DNA of 64,000 nt from Cliona cf. orientalis (GCA_963930775.1 OZ005689.1:28160044-28224043); one strand, 5' to 3'. Counted from the stretch's first letter, positions 12,201 through 22,600 are shown. Translations and numbers: made by a program. Notes: generated by a model not told the origin, from the letters alone.

Positions 12201-13823
12201 CACTTTCTATATATTGCCTGTGTGGTTGGTAGCTACTCTCAGGGGGGGGGGGGCAGCCAGCTTCCGGGGGGGGGGGGGGGGGGGGGGGAGGGCGGCGAAT
12301 GCCCCCCCCCCCCAAATGAAACCCTGATACGATATATGTTGCGATCTTAATTTAGGCACCACTTCTCGTTTCGTCCTAAGTATGACGCCAACCAGCATCT
12401 CAAATTATTTTTGGTGGTGCTTATTAAATAAAGAAGCATAGCGCATGTACTATTTTGTAGCCTCACTCTCATCCCCACCATTGAAAACATGGGAGTGGCT
12501 CACCAAGTACCAGAGTCCTAACACTTTTATGAATATGAAACCCATGTATGACGCTTCTGAACTCAACATAGAAATTGCCAGACATAGCTACCCAGCAACA
12601 TGTGGCAATGTCTGTGGAACATAATGCAACATTATCAGTAAGCGCCACTCTGATTTATGCGCCAGTCGCAATCTCATGCAATTTCATCGTACATATTTAA
12701 GTACCAGGAATTATTTTTTCTAAGGCCTTAATTACAACAAATACGATTGATGTGCTTTTGGCCCATGTGAGCAACTTGCAGTAATAAATATTATTGGATA
12801 TGCATGCAACACTGCTCACTCCACACTGATGTACTTTATCTTAACTTTAGTCTTAATACATGCAGATCAAGTCTTTGAGTGACACAAATGGAAGTGGAGT
12901 TGGGCAGCTGCTGATGTCCACTGTCATGGCCGCTGTGAAGCAGCAGAGCTGTGTATTTGCTATCAATATGCATCCCCAAGCTGTAAGCAATGCTGTGTAT
13001 CCTCTGTGTGTGTGTGTGGGGGGGGGGGGGGGGGGGGATAAGGAAGGTATAACATATTACCTGCAGTATTTGAAATTTGGCATGGCTGTACGCCATTACA
13101 TGCGCATGCGCTAAAATATTACCGTAGAATCCCGCGATTACACCCCCCCCCTTTGTGCATGCTAGCATTGGGCAAAAGTGGGGAGGGGGCTTATTCGCAG
13201 GAACAGTATATTTCCGTGTGACGACCATTACCGACCGACGAATGCCACGTGGGCGTGTACTTTCTGATGGGCAAAACTCTAGAAAACGACGAAGTAAGGC
13301 ATAATGTACACAAATGACTAGTTTGCTAGCTGTAGCTACTGTTTTTATTGGCTTATGGACTCTATAAATATCCACAGTTTACAGTCGGGGAGGGGGGGGG
13401 CTTATACGTGAGATAAAACTACCTATGCAGGAACTTGAGCTAAAAGTGCAGGGGGGGCTTATTCACGAGGGGGGGGGCGTAATCGCGGGATTCTACGGTG
13501 TATTATTGAAAGTTGTTAACATGATCATGAAGCTAAATCCCCCCCTCTATATTTAGGAAACGCTGTGGATTATGTATGATCGTGTGTGCTAGTGTTACGG
13601 CTATCATCTAGGTTATCTTGAAGCCTTGAAAGGGGAAGGCTACGGGATAGTATTCAACACGCAATTTATAGATATTTGCACGCTAATGCAATTCACGTTT
13701 AAATGCAGATTAGTCGGAAATGCAAACGTTGACCATTTCCAACTTTTGAAGACAAGAGACTCGAACGAACTAACTTCACTATTGTTCACGATAGTCCATC
13801 AATCAGAGCAGGGCCAGGTATAG
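234..13823 (+). CDS. Ten-exon gene with PD-(D/E)XK nuclease-like motif; in-frame TAG in last exon
   Basis: Proposed exons: 234-239, 436-747, 4088-4156, 6213-6245, 7657-7716, 8424-8572, 8641-8770, 11697-11765, 12866-12982 and 13557-13823. All junctions are GT..AG and every phase agrees; most donors are GTAAGT or GTGAGT. The product would be about 403 aa. It starts with MK plus an acidic, tyrosine-rich segment (MEDSGYDSDYGY), then short linkers and a basic KKRR-type stretch. Exon 8 begins GVPDLVGY and ends in E, and exon 9 begins IK, so D257-x18-E276-I-K278 forms a D...ExK motif. A Q in GQLLM follows. This is the active-site layout of PD-(D/E)XK nuclease-like domains. The family assignment is inference; a non-catalytic relative is possible. 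The last exon carries TAG at 13590-13592 (about codon 327), with clean coding sequence after it to a stop at 13821-13823. The copy may therefore be truncated, decaying or miscalled at one base. An alternative start is the ATG at 442. Confidence 0.6.
2190..2590 (+). repeat. Repeat family R1, copy 1
   Basis: This copy shares its order of blocks (GGGGTAAAG, AAAATCGCCAGATCT, GTCGTCGAAAAA, GTATGTGCTCTACAGAGCTC) with copies at about 24945-25260, 28790-29150 and 59893-60330. An inverted partial copy lies near 8214-8310. It sits in intron 2 of the PD-(D/E)XK-like gene. It has no coding capacity and no terminal repeats that I could define, so it could be a SINE-like or a non-autonomous DNA element. 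Confidence 0.6.
2671..3103. mobile_element. MITE with TACCGTATTTTC terminal inverted repeats
   Basis: The left end TACCGTATTTTCTCG is mirrored at the right by GGGAAAATACGGTA. Inside, AAGCGCAT-type blocks repeat in both orientations. The termini begin and end with TA, as expected for a Tc1/mariner-type non-autonomous element. It lies in an intron and has no open frame worth calling. Confidence 0.7.
3651..3870 (-). repeat. Repeat family R4, inverted partner of 12046-12330
   Basis: The stretch from the poly-G at about 3660, through a segment reading as a reverse copy of ACTGGTTCCCCTCCCTTAG, to 3870 is the reverse complement of 12046-12330. Both copies lie in introns of the PD-(D/E)XK-like gene and flank its exons 3-8. 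Confidence 0.65.
4740..4775 (-). ncRNA. Hammerhead ribozyme-like motif (left, minus strand)
   Basis: On the minus strand the order is ACAG, CTGATGA, an extra A, GGCT-GACG-AGCC (4 bp stem II), GAAAC, GTT, CTGT. The flanking ACAG and CTGT pair as stem I, and AC/GT would give the minimal 2 bp stem III typical of type I motifs in Penelope-like elements. The core matches the hammerhead consensus except for one extra A between A9 and stem II. Self-cleavage is therefore likely in ancestry but unproven for this copy. Confidence 0.6.
6034..6069 (+). ncRNA. Hammerhead ribozyme-like motif (right, plus strand)
   Basis: Same architecture as the motif at 4740-4775 but on the plus strand: ACAG (stem I), CTGATGA, A, GGCT-CACG-AGCC, GAAAC, GTT, CTGT (stem I partner). 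The only difference in the core is one base in the stem II loop, so paired and core positions are conserved between the two copies. Predicted cleavage would follow GTT at 6065. Confidence 0.6.
7348..7604. mobile_element. MITE with CAGGGTTCTC ends and TATATT duplication
   Basis: The left terminus CAGGGTTCTCTCCA and right terminus TGGGGAGAACCCTG are inverted. They are flanked by identical TATATT at 7342-7347 and 7605-7610. It lies in the intron before exon 5. A longer relative is at 20601-21117. Confidence 0.7.
8815..8851. repeat. Perfect hairpin ACAAGGAGTGAGC
   Basis: A 13 bp perfect stem (ACAAGGAGTGAGC / GCTCACTCCTTGT) with an 11 nt loop, directly after a TA dinucleotide run (about 8790-8814). 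The same hairpin recurs at 16037-16072. It lies just downstream of exon 7's donor site. Confidence 0.75.
9225..9705 (+). repeat. Repeat family R2, copy 1
   Basis: This and 9850-10318 are tandem diverged copies. Both contain GGCATGAAACTGGAA, CCTGGCTCAGTACAGGTA and a tail GCGAAGGCTCGCCCC followed by ATGATTTTCATCACCAC. A third copy is at 21391-21720, and the tail alone appears inverted at about 6337-6400. No coding capacity is evident. Confidence 0.7.
9850..10318 (+). repeat. Repeat family R2, copy 2
   Basis: Second tandem copy of R2. It shares the whole block order with 9225-9705 and differs by many substitutions and small indels. With copy 1 it makes up most of the 2.9 kb intron between exons 7 and 8 of the PD-(D/E)XK-like gene. 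Confidence 0.7.
10670..10730 (+). other. tRNA-like relic with perfect 7 bp end stem
   Basis: GTCCAGG at 10670-10676 pairs perfectly with CCTGGAC at 10723-10729, and a run of seven T follows. A B-box-like AGTTCAAATCCC lies inside. Only about 61 nt long, it lacks a convincing anticodon arm and its T stem is mispaired. It is probably a decayed tRNA or tRNA-derived SINE head. Confidence 0.35.
12046..12330 (+). repeat. Repeat family R4, inverted partner of 3651-3870
   Basis: Reverse-complement match to 3651-3870, ending in long poly-G and poly-C runs (12242-12252, 12266-12288, 12303-12313). It lies in the intron between exons 8 and 9. The proline-rich frame readable on the minus strand here is just the poly-G tract. 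Confidence 0.65.
13120..13499. mobile_element. MITE with TACCGTAGAATCCCGCG ends
   Basis: The left end TTACCGTAGAATCCCGCG is mirrored by CGCGGGATTCTACGGTG, each followed inward by a run of C or G. It lies in the last intron of the PD-(D/E)XK-like gene. The 179-codon frame on the minus strand (12836-13375) spans the MITE and antisense exon 9, and I do not regard it as a gene. Confidence 0.7.
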
Positions 13824-13968
13824 CGCTTTTTTTGAAAACTTGAAGATGGTTAACACTTGTAAAATTTGCATATAACACTCATAAAATTTGTTGCCTATGG
13901 TTAGGTTTGTTGCTAGGCAGCAGTTTATACGTCAAGCTTTAGGGCATTGTTGCTAGGATCTAAAGTTA

Positions 13969-14088
13969 TTAGACACTGTTTAGTTGGTTTCTACGTGATT
14001 TAGAAGACCTCAGGGCTCAGTAGAACCCCGAGCGAACTGAGCCCTTCGGTCTTCTAAATCACGTAGAAACCTCCTAAACAGTGTCTAA
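13969..14088. mobile_element. Fold-back element FB1, copy 1
   Basis: TTAGACACTGTTTAG..GATTTAGAAGACC..GGGCTC is mirrored by GAGCCC..GGTCTTCTAAATC..CTAAACAGTGTCTAA, a hairpin with about 50 bp arms. Related copies at 41735-41868 and 51286-51420 share even the sequence upstream (GTTGCTAGGCAGCAG at copies 1 and 2). Confidence 0.75.
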
Positions 14089-14099
14089 CTATTATATAA

Positions 14100-15149
14100 T
14101 GAACAAAATAATCTGGAAATTATTGAAAGGATGTGGGGGAAACAACTAATCATATTGGAGTGGCCTTAAGGTTACGGGATAGTGTTTCACAGCTGTTCCA
14201 CGCATTTCACACGTCATAGTACAATTGTGTGCCATGCTGTTGCCAATATGTAACTTTTTGGCTGCACCTTTGAAGTAATAGGGTACAGTGAAACATCTGA
14301 AGGGCAGATGGTTTTGCGGCAGCACTCGTGTCCATTTTAGCGAAGTCCTCCAACGTCGTAGGTCAGCTAGCAAGCTATACTAAGGTCATTTTCAATGCAT
14401 TGGAGTGTGGCATAGGAGAGACTGAATCAACTTTCGTGAGTAGACACTGAGACAGAACAATAAAATCAACAAAACAATAAGAGCACAAGATCGCTTTGTT
14501 TAGGTGGTAGGGCACTTTTGTTCATGATTTCACTATACGCATAAATATCGAGAAATTACGGTCTGTAGGCGTTACTACGTATTATGGTATAGTGTTTCCG
14601 CATACTACACATGAACCGGAAATCAATTAAATGGACCTGGGTGGAGCCATTCAAAATGACCATAAAGATCGGGCGAGGGTCGAATTTTGTCGTCAACAAA
14701 GGCAGCCGATTGTTCTTCGATGCCTATGAAGCTTAAAAGGTGAGCCAACGTGCAGCATACAGTAGTTCAATGAATCTAGCTGTACCTAGATAGCCTGGGC
14801 GCGGGAATTCTAATTAGCGCCTTCATCAATAGGCTCCGTGTACAGCAGCTGTACAGACTAGGCTTATTTCGCCTTTGTAACTTACGGTTAGCCTCCGTAG
14901 ATGATGGCAAAGGTTAGTAGAAAGGTTCTTTGACATGAATATGACAAAAACTCGACTTCAACATTTTTTTAGCGTGCGGATCCCATATGCCGTGTTTTCC
15001 TGTAGACAGTCACATTTTTGTACAGGCTAGTAGAGAGGTATCCACTTTTCAGATATTTCAATACACGTTGTTTGTCCACTGTATAGAAGTTGTCCGCTTT
15101 TAGAGTATTTGCTGCTAGAGATCACTGTATGTGTACTTTTTTCGTCCAG
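14100..15149. other. Stretch without a supported gene
   Basis: A 41-codon frame beginning ATG at 14611 ends in TAA just before a GTGAGC, so it could be an upstream exon of the next gene, but the phase does not fit the exon at 15150. I see nothing else I can name. Confidence 0.3.
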
Positions 15150-16347
15150 ATCTCTGTGTACCGAGTGTACCCTGCAGCTGAAGACAGAGTACTTTGTATC
15201 CAGCGGCTGTACCAAAAAGTTGGGACGACCTCCAATCCTCACAATATAACTTCCGAGGAATTTATTGATTGTCTAAAGATAATAAGTAAATATTGTAAGT
15301 AATATCTTCTCCCCGAATGTCTGTTTTCTGTGTGATATTTAACTGTCAGTGCATGCGCAAGGGATGCAGTAGACGCTCTATATAATATCACTGTGCCAGA
15401 TGCTACGTACATATACATGTACTTTGTTTATTAGTCTCAAGCAAGATTCTTATCACATTTAACTGCTTTGTTCACCAATTGTGGTGGTCAACCTTTGCAT
15501 GAGCAGCAGTCTGAGCTCTTCAAGGTGTGTACTGTCATCATACTATTAGCTCTTATATGCATTAGTCAAGACTTTACCTTTTCTTAATCTCAGTTCCAAG
15601 CTAGCTGAGCTCACAGGTTCATTTTCATATTAATGCGGTTGCTTAATATTCCATGTGACTTTTTGCATACCGATGTGCCTTGTCAAGAGTACATTAGCAA
15701 TGAGAGTGTAAAACTACTGCAGACAGCATTCTTTCATATTGACGTCACGAATGCTATTAATGGTGGTGTAATTGTATAGCAGTGTAAACTGTAGTAAGGC
15801 TGTACCTTCTGAGCCAGTACACATTGTGCCGTAGAAACAATTACATTAATTAGCTTTCTCAGTTGAGGGACTGGTACGCAGGTAATCGAGGATGCCTAAT
15901 TCTTAGTGTTCCATTTAGGATGAACTATGAGGGTGCTGGGAAACAGGAGCCCAGGGGCTATGACAGTGAAGGGTCCAGAATACTAGACATCTGGTATATA
16001 ATAGAGAGAGAGAGAGCATGTATTTATATAGTATTTACAAGGAGTGAGCTCGCTTCGCTCGCTCACTCCTATACCCCACATGCGCACGCGCTTCATCCGT
16101 GGCTATCCATCTGCACACAATCTATTGATGACCTTTACCCTTTGCGCATGCGTGCATAGAGCACGTGCACATCCTGGTTGATCATGTGACATTGTCAATC
16201 AGCAAGCTAGAGAAATTCGTTAGTAGTCTCGCAGCTTCGCTCGCAAGGGCTCCCAAGCTTAGAATAGAATCGCCTCCTTCTGGAAAGCACCTATGGACAA
16301 CATCAACTCCAGAACGTCGCTCTATTGGATTGACCAGGCCACCATAT
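15150..16347 (+). CDS. Partial multi-exon gene of unknown function
   Basis: Three phase-compatible exons: 15150-15295 (begins ISVYRVYPAAEDRV), 15442-15524 (ends QQSELFK) and 16207-16347 (begins LEKFVSS, ends TRPPY before GTAAGT). Together they give about 123 aa of non-repetitive, soluble-looking sequence. The first exon starts in phase 0, which also fits splicing from the preceding gene at 13817 (GGCCAG then GTATAG). The two models could be one gene, although that donor is weak. I do not recognise a domain, and the 5' and 3' ends are not found. Confidence 0.4.
16037..16072. repeat. Second copy of the ACAAGGAGTGAGC hairpin
   Basis: Same inverted repeat and loop as at 8815-8851, again next to an AT-rich run. 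The 3' arm ends CTCCTAT here, so the outermost pairs are lost. Confidence 0.65.
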
Positions 16348-17390
16348 GTAAGTGTACACTTCAATCTAATTTTGCCCCACCGTCATTTTGAAGCAGCTCA
16401 CTTTAGTCATTGATAGGGCCATAGGCAGCCGTGTCAGTGGGCTGTCTGTTGTAACGTCCCAAGTCCAGCGATGCCGAAATAGAAAACTTTTTAGCGCGGG
16501 TCAAAACGTTTCCGGTCACCTCCCACTCGTAAATCACGCATGGACAAATGTAACCTTAGTATAATGATGTACATAATTATAATATGTATGATAGTGGGAG
16601 CATGCATGGGTGGGAGTTCAAATATAACGATCCCATATAATGCAGGCAAAAATGTCATCAAATCCCTCCCATCTAGTGGACACTGGCTGCATGCTTGTAA
16701 GACGAGAACTTCCTTTGTGCTCACAAGGGTGTGCTAGCTTCTAGCTCTAGGCAGCAACAGTACATATGTGTACTAAAGCCCAGCAAGCATACCCCCTGAT
16801 TTTCAATGTCTCCACCTGATTTCGCTGCAGTGAAATACCCTATTGCTTCATGTATGTTGAGTAGCTCTATCAATGTAGTAGAAGTGTAACAGTACTACAT
16901 GTAGATCACGTCTGTAGCACCCACCCAACTACAACTTAGCACAGATGCAGCACTGTACAGGTAGTGAACTCGCCCGATGTGGTGGACCTATATTATAGTT
17001 GTACCAACTAGGTTCGGCCAATGCCTGGCCTCATCAGCAGCACTGTGGGTTCCCAGCAGCAGCCACAGATGAGTGAGAGGGAGCACCAGCACACCATATT
17101 ATATGTTAGTACAGGCAAACTTTTCACATAAAAAATACATATATATTTGCAAACTTCTCGGTATTGAGCCAACAATTCCTGTAAGAATCCTGTAGACAGA
17201 ATAATTATGGCATCTGTTCTCACTATAATGGTACATTGTGACCTCATGATGAGATAACATACATAAACTTCGAGTTTACAAAGCATCAATATTGTCAGGA
17301 GCCATAATATAACATCATGTGTTCATTAATTCTCACTAGTGTATGCGTGTGTGAGAGAGGGACTTTGCCGAGCAAACCTTTGCAACGTAC
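16348..17390. other. Stretch without a supported gene
   Basis: A 65-codon frame at 16540-16737 (+) is open but has no acceptor in a matching phase for the upstream gene. No repeats with clear ends seen. Confidence 0.3.
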
Positions 17391-17760
17391 CTTATGTCTG
17401 TCACAACTCTTTGTGATGTACCAATAATCACCAGACACCACATCCTGTGTAAAAACAACACGTATGAATGATAATGAAATAATAGGTGGAATCACTAGGC
17501 ATGTGAATTTCACTTTCTTGCAGCAGTCGCTTCGTGTGCATCAGCACCAACAGTTGAATCCAGGAGGAGTGGAGTATTCATGAAACAAACTGCAGAAAAC
17601 ACAAATGTGCATGCACATATGCACACACACACACAATTGCAATTGAGTTGGCTGTGTTTGACACTTTCCACAGGCTCATATATATTATAGTGTAACAGAG
17701 CACTGCTCTGCAGACAAGCAATTCTGAGAACTAGATCACATGCTGACACTGCTGAGGAAG
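17391..17760 (-). pseudogene. Duplicated gene fragment, copy 1
   Basis: A candidate exon on the minus strand (17444-17391, DVVSGDYWYITKSCDRHK) has a good ACAG acceptor and a GTACGT donor. It corresponds to the exon at 22716-22657 (DMDMVSGDTPERPVMDS..). Upstream of both lies a block encoding a GADAHE or SADAQ motif (17523-17590; 22788-22828) and a shared GCTCTGCAGACAA segment. The pair is a duplicated gene piece. Function unknown, and both copies look incomplete. Confidence 0.4.
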
Positions 17761-18325
17761 TGAACAGTAAACTCTTCCTTTTGAGTGTCAGAGGGTGTCG
17801 TCAAACGTGTGCCCAGCATCCTTGGATTACAATGGGTTTCCCTCCAACTGCCAGGCAACTCCATTGTCACTACCCTCACATCCTTGGGTCTGCTCCACCT
17901 ATTTCTTCCTGTGACCTTGTCATAAAGTGGTTCCTGATGTCCCATCAACTCTGTCCGAATATCAACTGGAAGCTGTGAACCAGAATAAGTCTAAAACCTG
18001 AAGTTAGGCAGATATTTCTCACACAACCCTATCCCTAATACAAAGTTTTTAGTTGGAAGTATGTTAACTGCATCTGAATGATACGATTACTTAGTGGCTA
18101 GTATATAGTCAGAGGAGCTAGTGGGAAACAATAACAGTACACATGCAAAACCTACAGATTTTATCTGGGCCAAACAGTTTGAGGGGGAATTAAGCAACAA
18201 TTTAGATCCCATTAAAGGTAGTGCACAGGAACAAAAATGTATTGGGTGTCACTAAGACCAAATACTGATAGATAATAAAGATTATTTTACTGTAAATGGG
18301 GGGGGGGGGGGGGGGGGGGGACAGA

Positions 18326-18481
18326 AGGGTAATAGTGTGCCCTATACAGATCGATAAACCTGTCAATGTCCTCCTCCACCATCTTCACTAGGCTTATCCT
18401 TGACCCCAGGTCCTTCCTTCCCTGGTACACACTGCAGTTTGTCCTGGTCCCAGAATCTGGATACAGATCGTATACTCCCAT
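18326..18481 (-). pseudogene. Possible exon next to a poly-G tract
   Basis: A 51-codon open stretch begins MGVYDLYPDSGTRTN and runs into the poly-G tract at 18297-18320, which reads as polyproline. The non-repetitive part has coding-like composition (VKMVEEDIDRFIDLYRAHYY). No matching neighbours were found. Not recognised. Confidence 0.25.
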
Positions 18482-19664
18482 GAAATATGAAGTAAGCTAT
18501 CAATCAATTTATATATACGCAATGTAGTATAAAGACAATTTTAGTCACAATAGTTTGCTGGCAAGAATAATTAATAATAATTATTATGGTACCATCTTTA
18601 TCAGTAGTGAAGAGTCCACCCTGGCAGCCATGGGCACACAGGTGCACAGGTAGTGAAGCTATCACCACTTGCACTCTGTGCACTCACAACTAAACAGGGG
18701 GCAGGGCCAATGGGCGGGGAGACCACACCTCCTTTTCTTCAACATCATAGTGGACGTCCAGTATGGAGTGATATGGAGGCTTTGGCCACCACAGTGGAGA
18801 GAGATCTCTGTGTGTGACAGCATCGACACATGTAGGGATATCCACCCTTGGAATCTAACCATGTCACCAAAGTGATATCTACAGTACTACTTAGTTCCAA
18901 CACCAATAACTATATTCACTAGAAAGTTTTCCAGTGGAGGTCACCAAGATCACCATCAACACATCTGAAACTGCTGGTTTGACCATAGTGAGGCTACTAA
19001 ACTAGTACTCTCCCTCCATTATAAATTGTACATGCTTGTCTCCCCTACATTATTTGTGGTTTAAATTTCATGACAGCAACCCGGCCCGTACAGGGGAGCG
19101 ATTGTTGCTTGCCAGCACTGAGAACAGGTGGCTGCGATGTTTTTGACCACGCCCCTCATCTGTAATTGGATCCACTTGCACGTATCTACTTCAGGCATTA
19201 ATTATCGTGGGTGAAAATTTTTGTGACTGCCTAGTCAACCATGAAAAAAACACCCCACGAAATTATCCACCATAGAGTATTTGTTTATTTTGCTGTATTT
19301 AACACTTATATGACTATACAAGTTTGTGCAAGGAGATCTCAAGGTATCACTCAGACACAGACACAGATACACACACTAAGGCCATACCTATTTAATATTA
19401 TGTTGCACGGGCCAACCGACTCTGATCGATTTTCTGTTTCAAGGATTAAAAATGATAATAATTAGTAGTTACATAATATTTCATCATGCTTAGGCATGTG
19501 AGCAACAGCATGAGTTCAGCCAGCGAAAATGGCTGCTAGCTTCGCTTGTCAGAATGATTAATATCGTAAAAAGGTTTTGGATAACGTGAAAAGTTTCTGG
19601 TTTCCATAGAAACCACTAGTCACATGACTATCATTTTTATTTTTAAACCAACCTACTTCGTCAG

Positions 19665-19828
19665 CTACTCCATCAGTTCAGAGTTCCTCTCCTTGGCGTG
19701 CTCATCCTCTGTCGGCTCCTTTGTCAGCTCAGAGTTCCCCTCCTCCTCTGCCTGGCCTGTCAGCTCCCATTCCTCCACCATCTGCTCTTCAGCCTAGAAA
19801 AACTATTGAAGAGCCTTGTATATGTTAG
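19665..19828 (+). CDS. Possible proline/serine-rich terminal exon
   Basis: Following a CAG acceptor at 19662-19664, a frame of about 54 codons rich in Ser, Pro and Ala (SAPLSAQSSPPPLPGLSAP) ends in KTIEEPCIC and a TAG at 19826-19828. It contains an internal near-repeat of about 42 bp (TCAGTTCAGAGTTCC.. / TCAGCTCAGAGTTCC..). There is no start codon, so it would be a 3' exon. No upstream partner found. Confidence 0.25.
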
Positions 19829-20029
19829 ATCAGTCCTCTGTACGTCTTAGCTGGTGAATTAAAATTTGGGTTATAATTATCAGCTGAGATTACTAATGTG
19901 CTATTACCACTATGGTAATGGAATGCGTGAATCCCCATCTCGAGCTCGTGCTCCGTGGCTGTTCTACACATAAACAAAGGGCTTACTTGATTTGCAGTGT
20001 TTACGTGAAAAGAGTGGACGATAATTTGC

Positions 20030-20250
20030 GCATGCACAGGTAGACATGTATAGGGGAGGGGCTTGGTTGGAATATGCATGCACAATTGACAGGGGTGGGG
20101 CTGAAAGCATGACCTTTGACTTTAAAACTGGCGACCGTTGGTAGATGACTGATAAGATGTCTCCACCTGGACATTGAACTAGAGTAGGCGGGTACACTGC
20201 TGCTGAAGATTGGAGAAGCCACCCTGCATACCGTGAATACAAAAGGCCTC
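20030..20250 (+). repeat. Repeat family R3, copy (GGGGAGGGGCTG / GGGGTGGGGCTG)
   Basis: A block with GCACAG, GGGGAGGGGCT, a spacer of about 30 bp, CAGGGGTGGGGCTGAAA and a TTTGACTTTAAAACTGG tail. Further copies are at 24098-24250, 26640-26880, 31505-31850 (doubled) and 34310-34577, all in the same orientation. Confidence 0.65.
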
Positions 20251-20600
20251 ATTACCTAATGCACACACATCAGTACAGGAGGCATAGGCCAGTTGCAAGA
20301 TGTCACCATCACAACAGTCGACCAGTTACCATTGAATGCAGTATAAGTCCAGTACTACCACAGCTTTTCCATGTATTTGACCGTACTGTCTAGGAGTAAT
20401 ATAATGCTAAATCACTGCATCTTTACTCAGTAGTAGACCGTTGAGCAGAGACAGATATGTACCCTGGGGGGAAATAGAGACAGAGAGAGAGAAGCAAAAA
20501 AGTACATGTTAACCTGCATCTATTATGTGTACATGTCCTATGGTGATAACTTACTCCAACCACGACACACACACACACACACAACTACTTAGTGTGTAAT

Positions 20601-21117
20601 CAGTGTTCTCTCCAGGCCTTTTCAGCATAGCGGCCCCCCCCATGCCTTCAGTATCTTTGATGTGGCAGCCAAAATGATTGATGTGGTCACAAACTCCGCC
20701 CAGACCACGCCCACCCGCTATGCCTTAAAGGCGCAGTTGCACGGAAGCGGAAGCAGTTCAAAGGCATGTCCAACCACCGCATGCATTGTGTATGCGCATT
20801 GTACGCGAATAATACCTTTGGAGATTTGTACACTCAACTGCTTGCTGGTTGCCTTGTTTAGCCTTTTTTCGCTAGCTTCTCGTCTCGCAACCACCTTCCT
20901 ACTGCTTCTGATCGTGTTTGAGCTCATCGTTGAGTGCCTTTCCAGATAACGCATACTCCAAAATATTCGCGAGCACTCGAGACATCACTGCATTCCAATG
21001 ACGTTTAACTGACCAATCAGGTTTGAGTATTGAAATCTGCTAGCATTTTTCAAAAAATTTGGCGCCAAAACTACTTCCATGCAACTGCGTCTTTAAATTT
21101 TGCCTGGGAGAACCCTG
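20601..21117. mobile_element. MITE, longer relative of 7348-7604
   Basis: The left end CAGTGTTCTCTCCAGG and right end CCTGGGAGAACCCTG are inverted and flanked by TAAT on both sides. A 95-codon frame lies inside (20662-20949, +) with a hydrophobic tail. It shows no sign of conservation, so I treat it as chance. Confidence 0.6.
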
Positions 21118-21390
21118 TAATGTGAGGTTTCAGAATGCTTAATTTCTTTTGTAAGGCACTAGACTTGTATGAATTACTCTGCAGACAAGCATACGTACAT
21201 ATAGATCAAATTGATCTCTATCAACCACACCCAGCAAACAGTTCCACCTCATCATCAATGAGGCTGAGCTTCCCTCGCTAACTTGCCCATCTCTCCCTCT
21301 CTCTCTGGCAATTTGCAATAACACAGAAAAGCTGTTAGTTAGTAAAAAAAAAAAAAATAGATGCTTACAAACACATGCCCTCGCTGGACA

Positions 21391-21720
21391 CACGTGTCCC
21401 CTGGCTCAGTACAGGTACAGGCTTGGACTCATGACGGTCGTGACATGTAGACTGGAGTACACTATTTAATATAGGTGATCAACATCATAGGACTACTAGC
21501 AGTCTATCTTCACTCTAGTGGTAGCTTCTTAGAGGCCTATACTAAGGTCACTATTCATGCAACTGCTGGAACTGACTGACATGCTACTGTAGTCTGGGGT
21601 ACCAGCCCCATGCCGCTGATGCATGTGATCGTAGTCTATACCACGAGCATATTATGATGAATCTTATGATTTTCGCGAAGACTCGCCCCGCACAGATGAT
21701 TTTCATCACCACTAGTATAT
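21391..21720 (+). repeat. Repeat family R2, copy 3
   Basis: Matches the 3' two thirds of 9225-9705, from CCCCTGGCTCAGTACAGG to the CGCCCCGCACAGATGATTT tail and CACTAGTATATA. Confidence 0.7.
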
Positions 21721-22600
21721 AAACATACATGTGGGAGCTTCAGGCAACTGACATCAGCAAGGAGAAAAGAGAGTGTAATGCACACCCTGTTTGCTGACTT
21801 GGCATTTGTGTATTTCCTTATAAGGTAGTACAAAAACCAGTCAGCTGTTAGTGGTGTTGTATAATCACATCCTATTAGGTTTCAGGCCAATTGTTACATG
21901 CATGAGGACAGCACAGCAGCTGAAATAGATTTCAAGAGAGAATATTATACCGTATTTCCTTGAAATCTTGCTGCCCTCAAAATCCTGCCACGTTTCAAGC
22001 AACTCATCCTACACACTCAAAATGTTGGTACATGTTGTATGGTTACCAGATGGAGCCTAGTCATCAAGAGAATTATATATCTGTAGTTCAAGTACAAACT
22101 ATGTTCATACTATGATAGAGGTAGCTACTTCAGTATTACATTGAGTAGGAGTAGGAGGGCAGGTCCTTTCCACCCTCCAAGCAAGGCTGACATTGATTTC
22201 AAGGACATACAGATACTAGCATAATAAAATACCTTCTAATGATGAAATTTGGTACTTTATTATGCAGTATCTTTGCCTTGTACAAAATGAAGAATTATGA
22301 TTTACTAACTTATGCATTGCGCCAGTTGAAAATATTACACCGCATACCCAGAAACACTGATGGAAATTAAACTTGGAGATAGGGCCCAAAATCGTTATTG
22401 CAACAATATTGGTGGGTCTAAACTTGGTGGCTCGGTACAGGATTGCCGTACATAGCAGCTGGCAGAGTTGAAGGATGAAAAAATATATAACCATTCTTGT
22501 GTGGCCCCCAGAGACAATAGTATTAGCATGTGTAAATTATAAACTGTCATTGATGCCTATTTTGTCCAGACCCCGTAGAGATGGTAAGTACATGTACTCC
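21721..22600. other. Stretch without a supported gene
   Basis: Short frames on both strands, none with conserved features. Ends in a poly-C tract at 22601-22618. Confidence 0.3.

Noticed and set aside
12043-12398. Proline-rich open frames on the minus strand
   Set aside because: They are the poly-G/poly-C tracts of repeat R4 read as polyproline.
20662-20949. 95-codon frame with hydrophobic C-terminus
   Set aside because: It lies inside a MITE and the minus strand is equally open; no sign of a gene.
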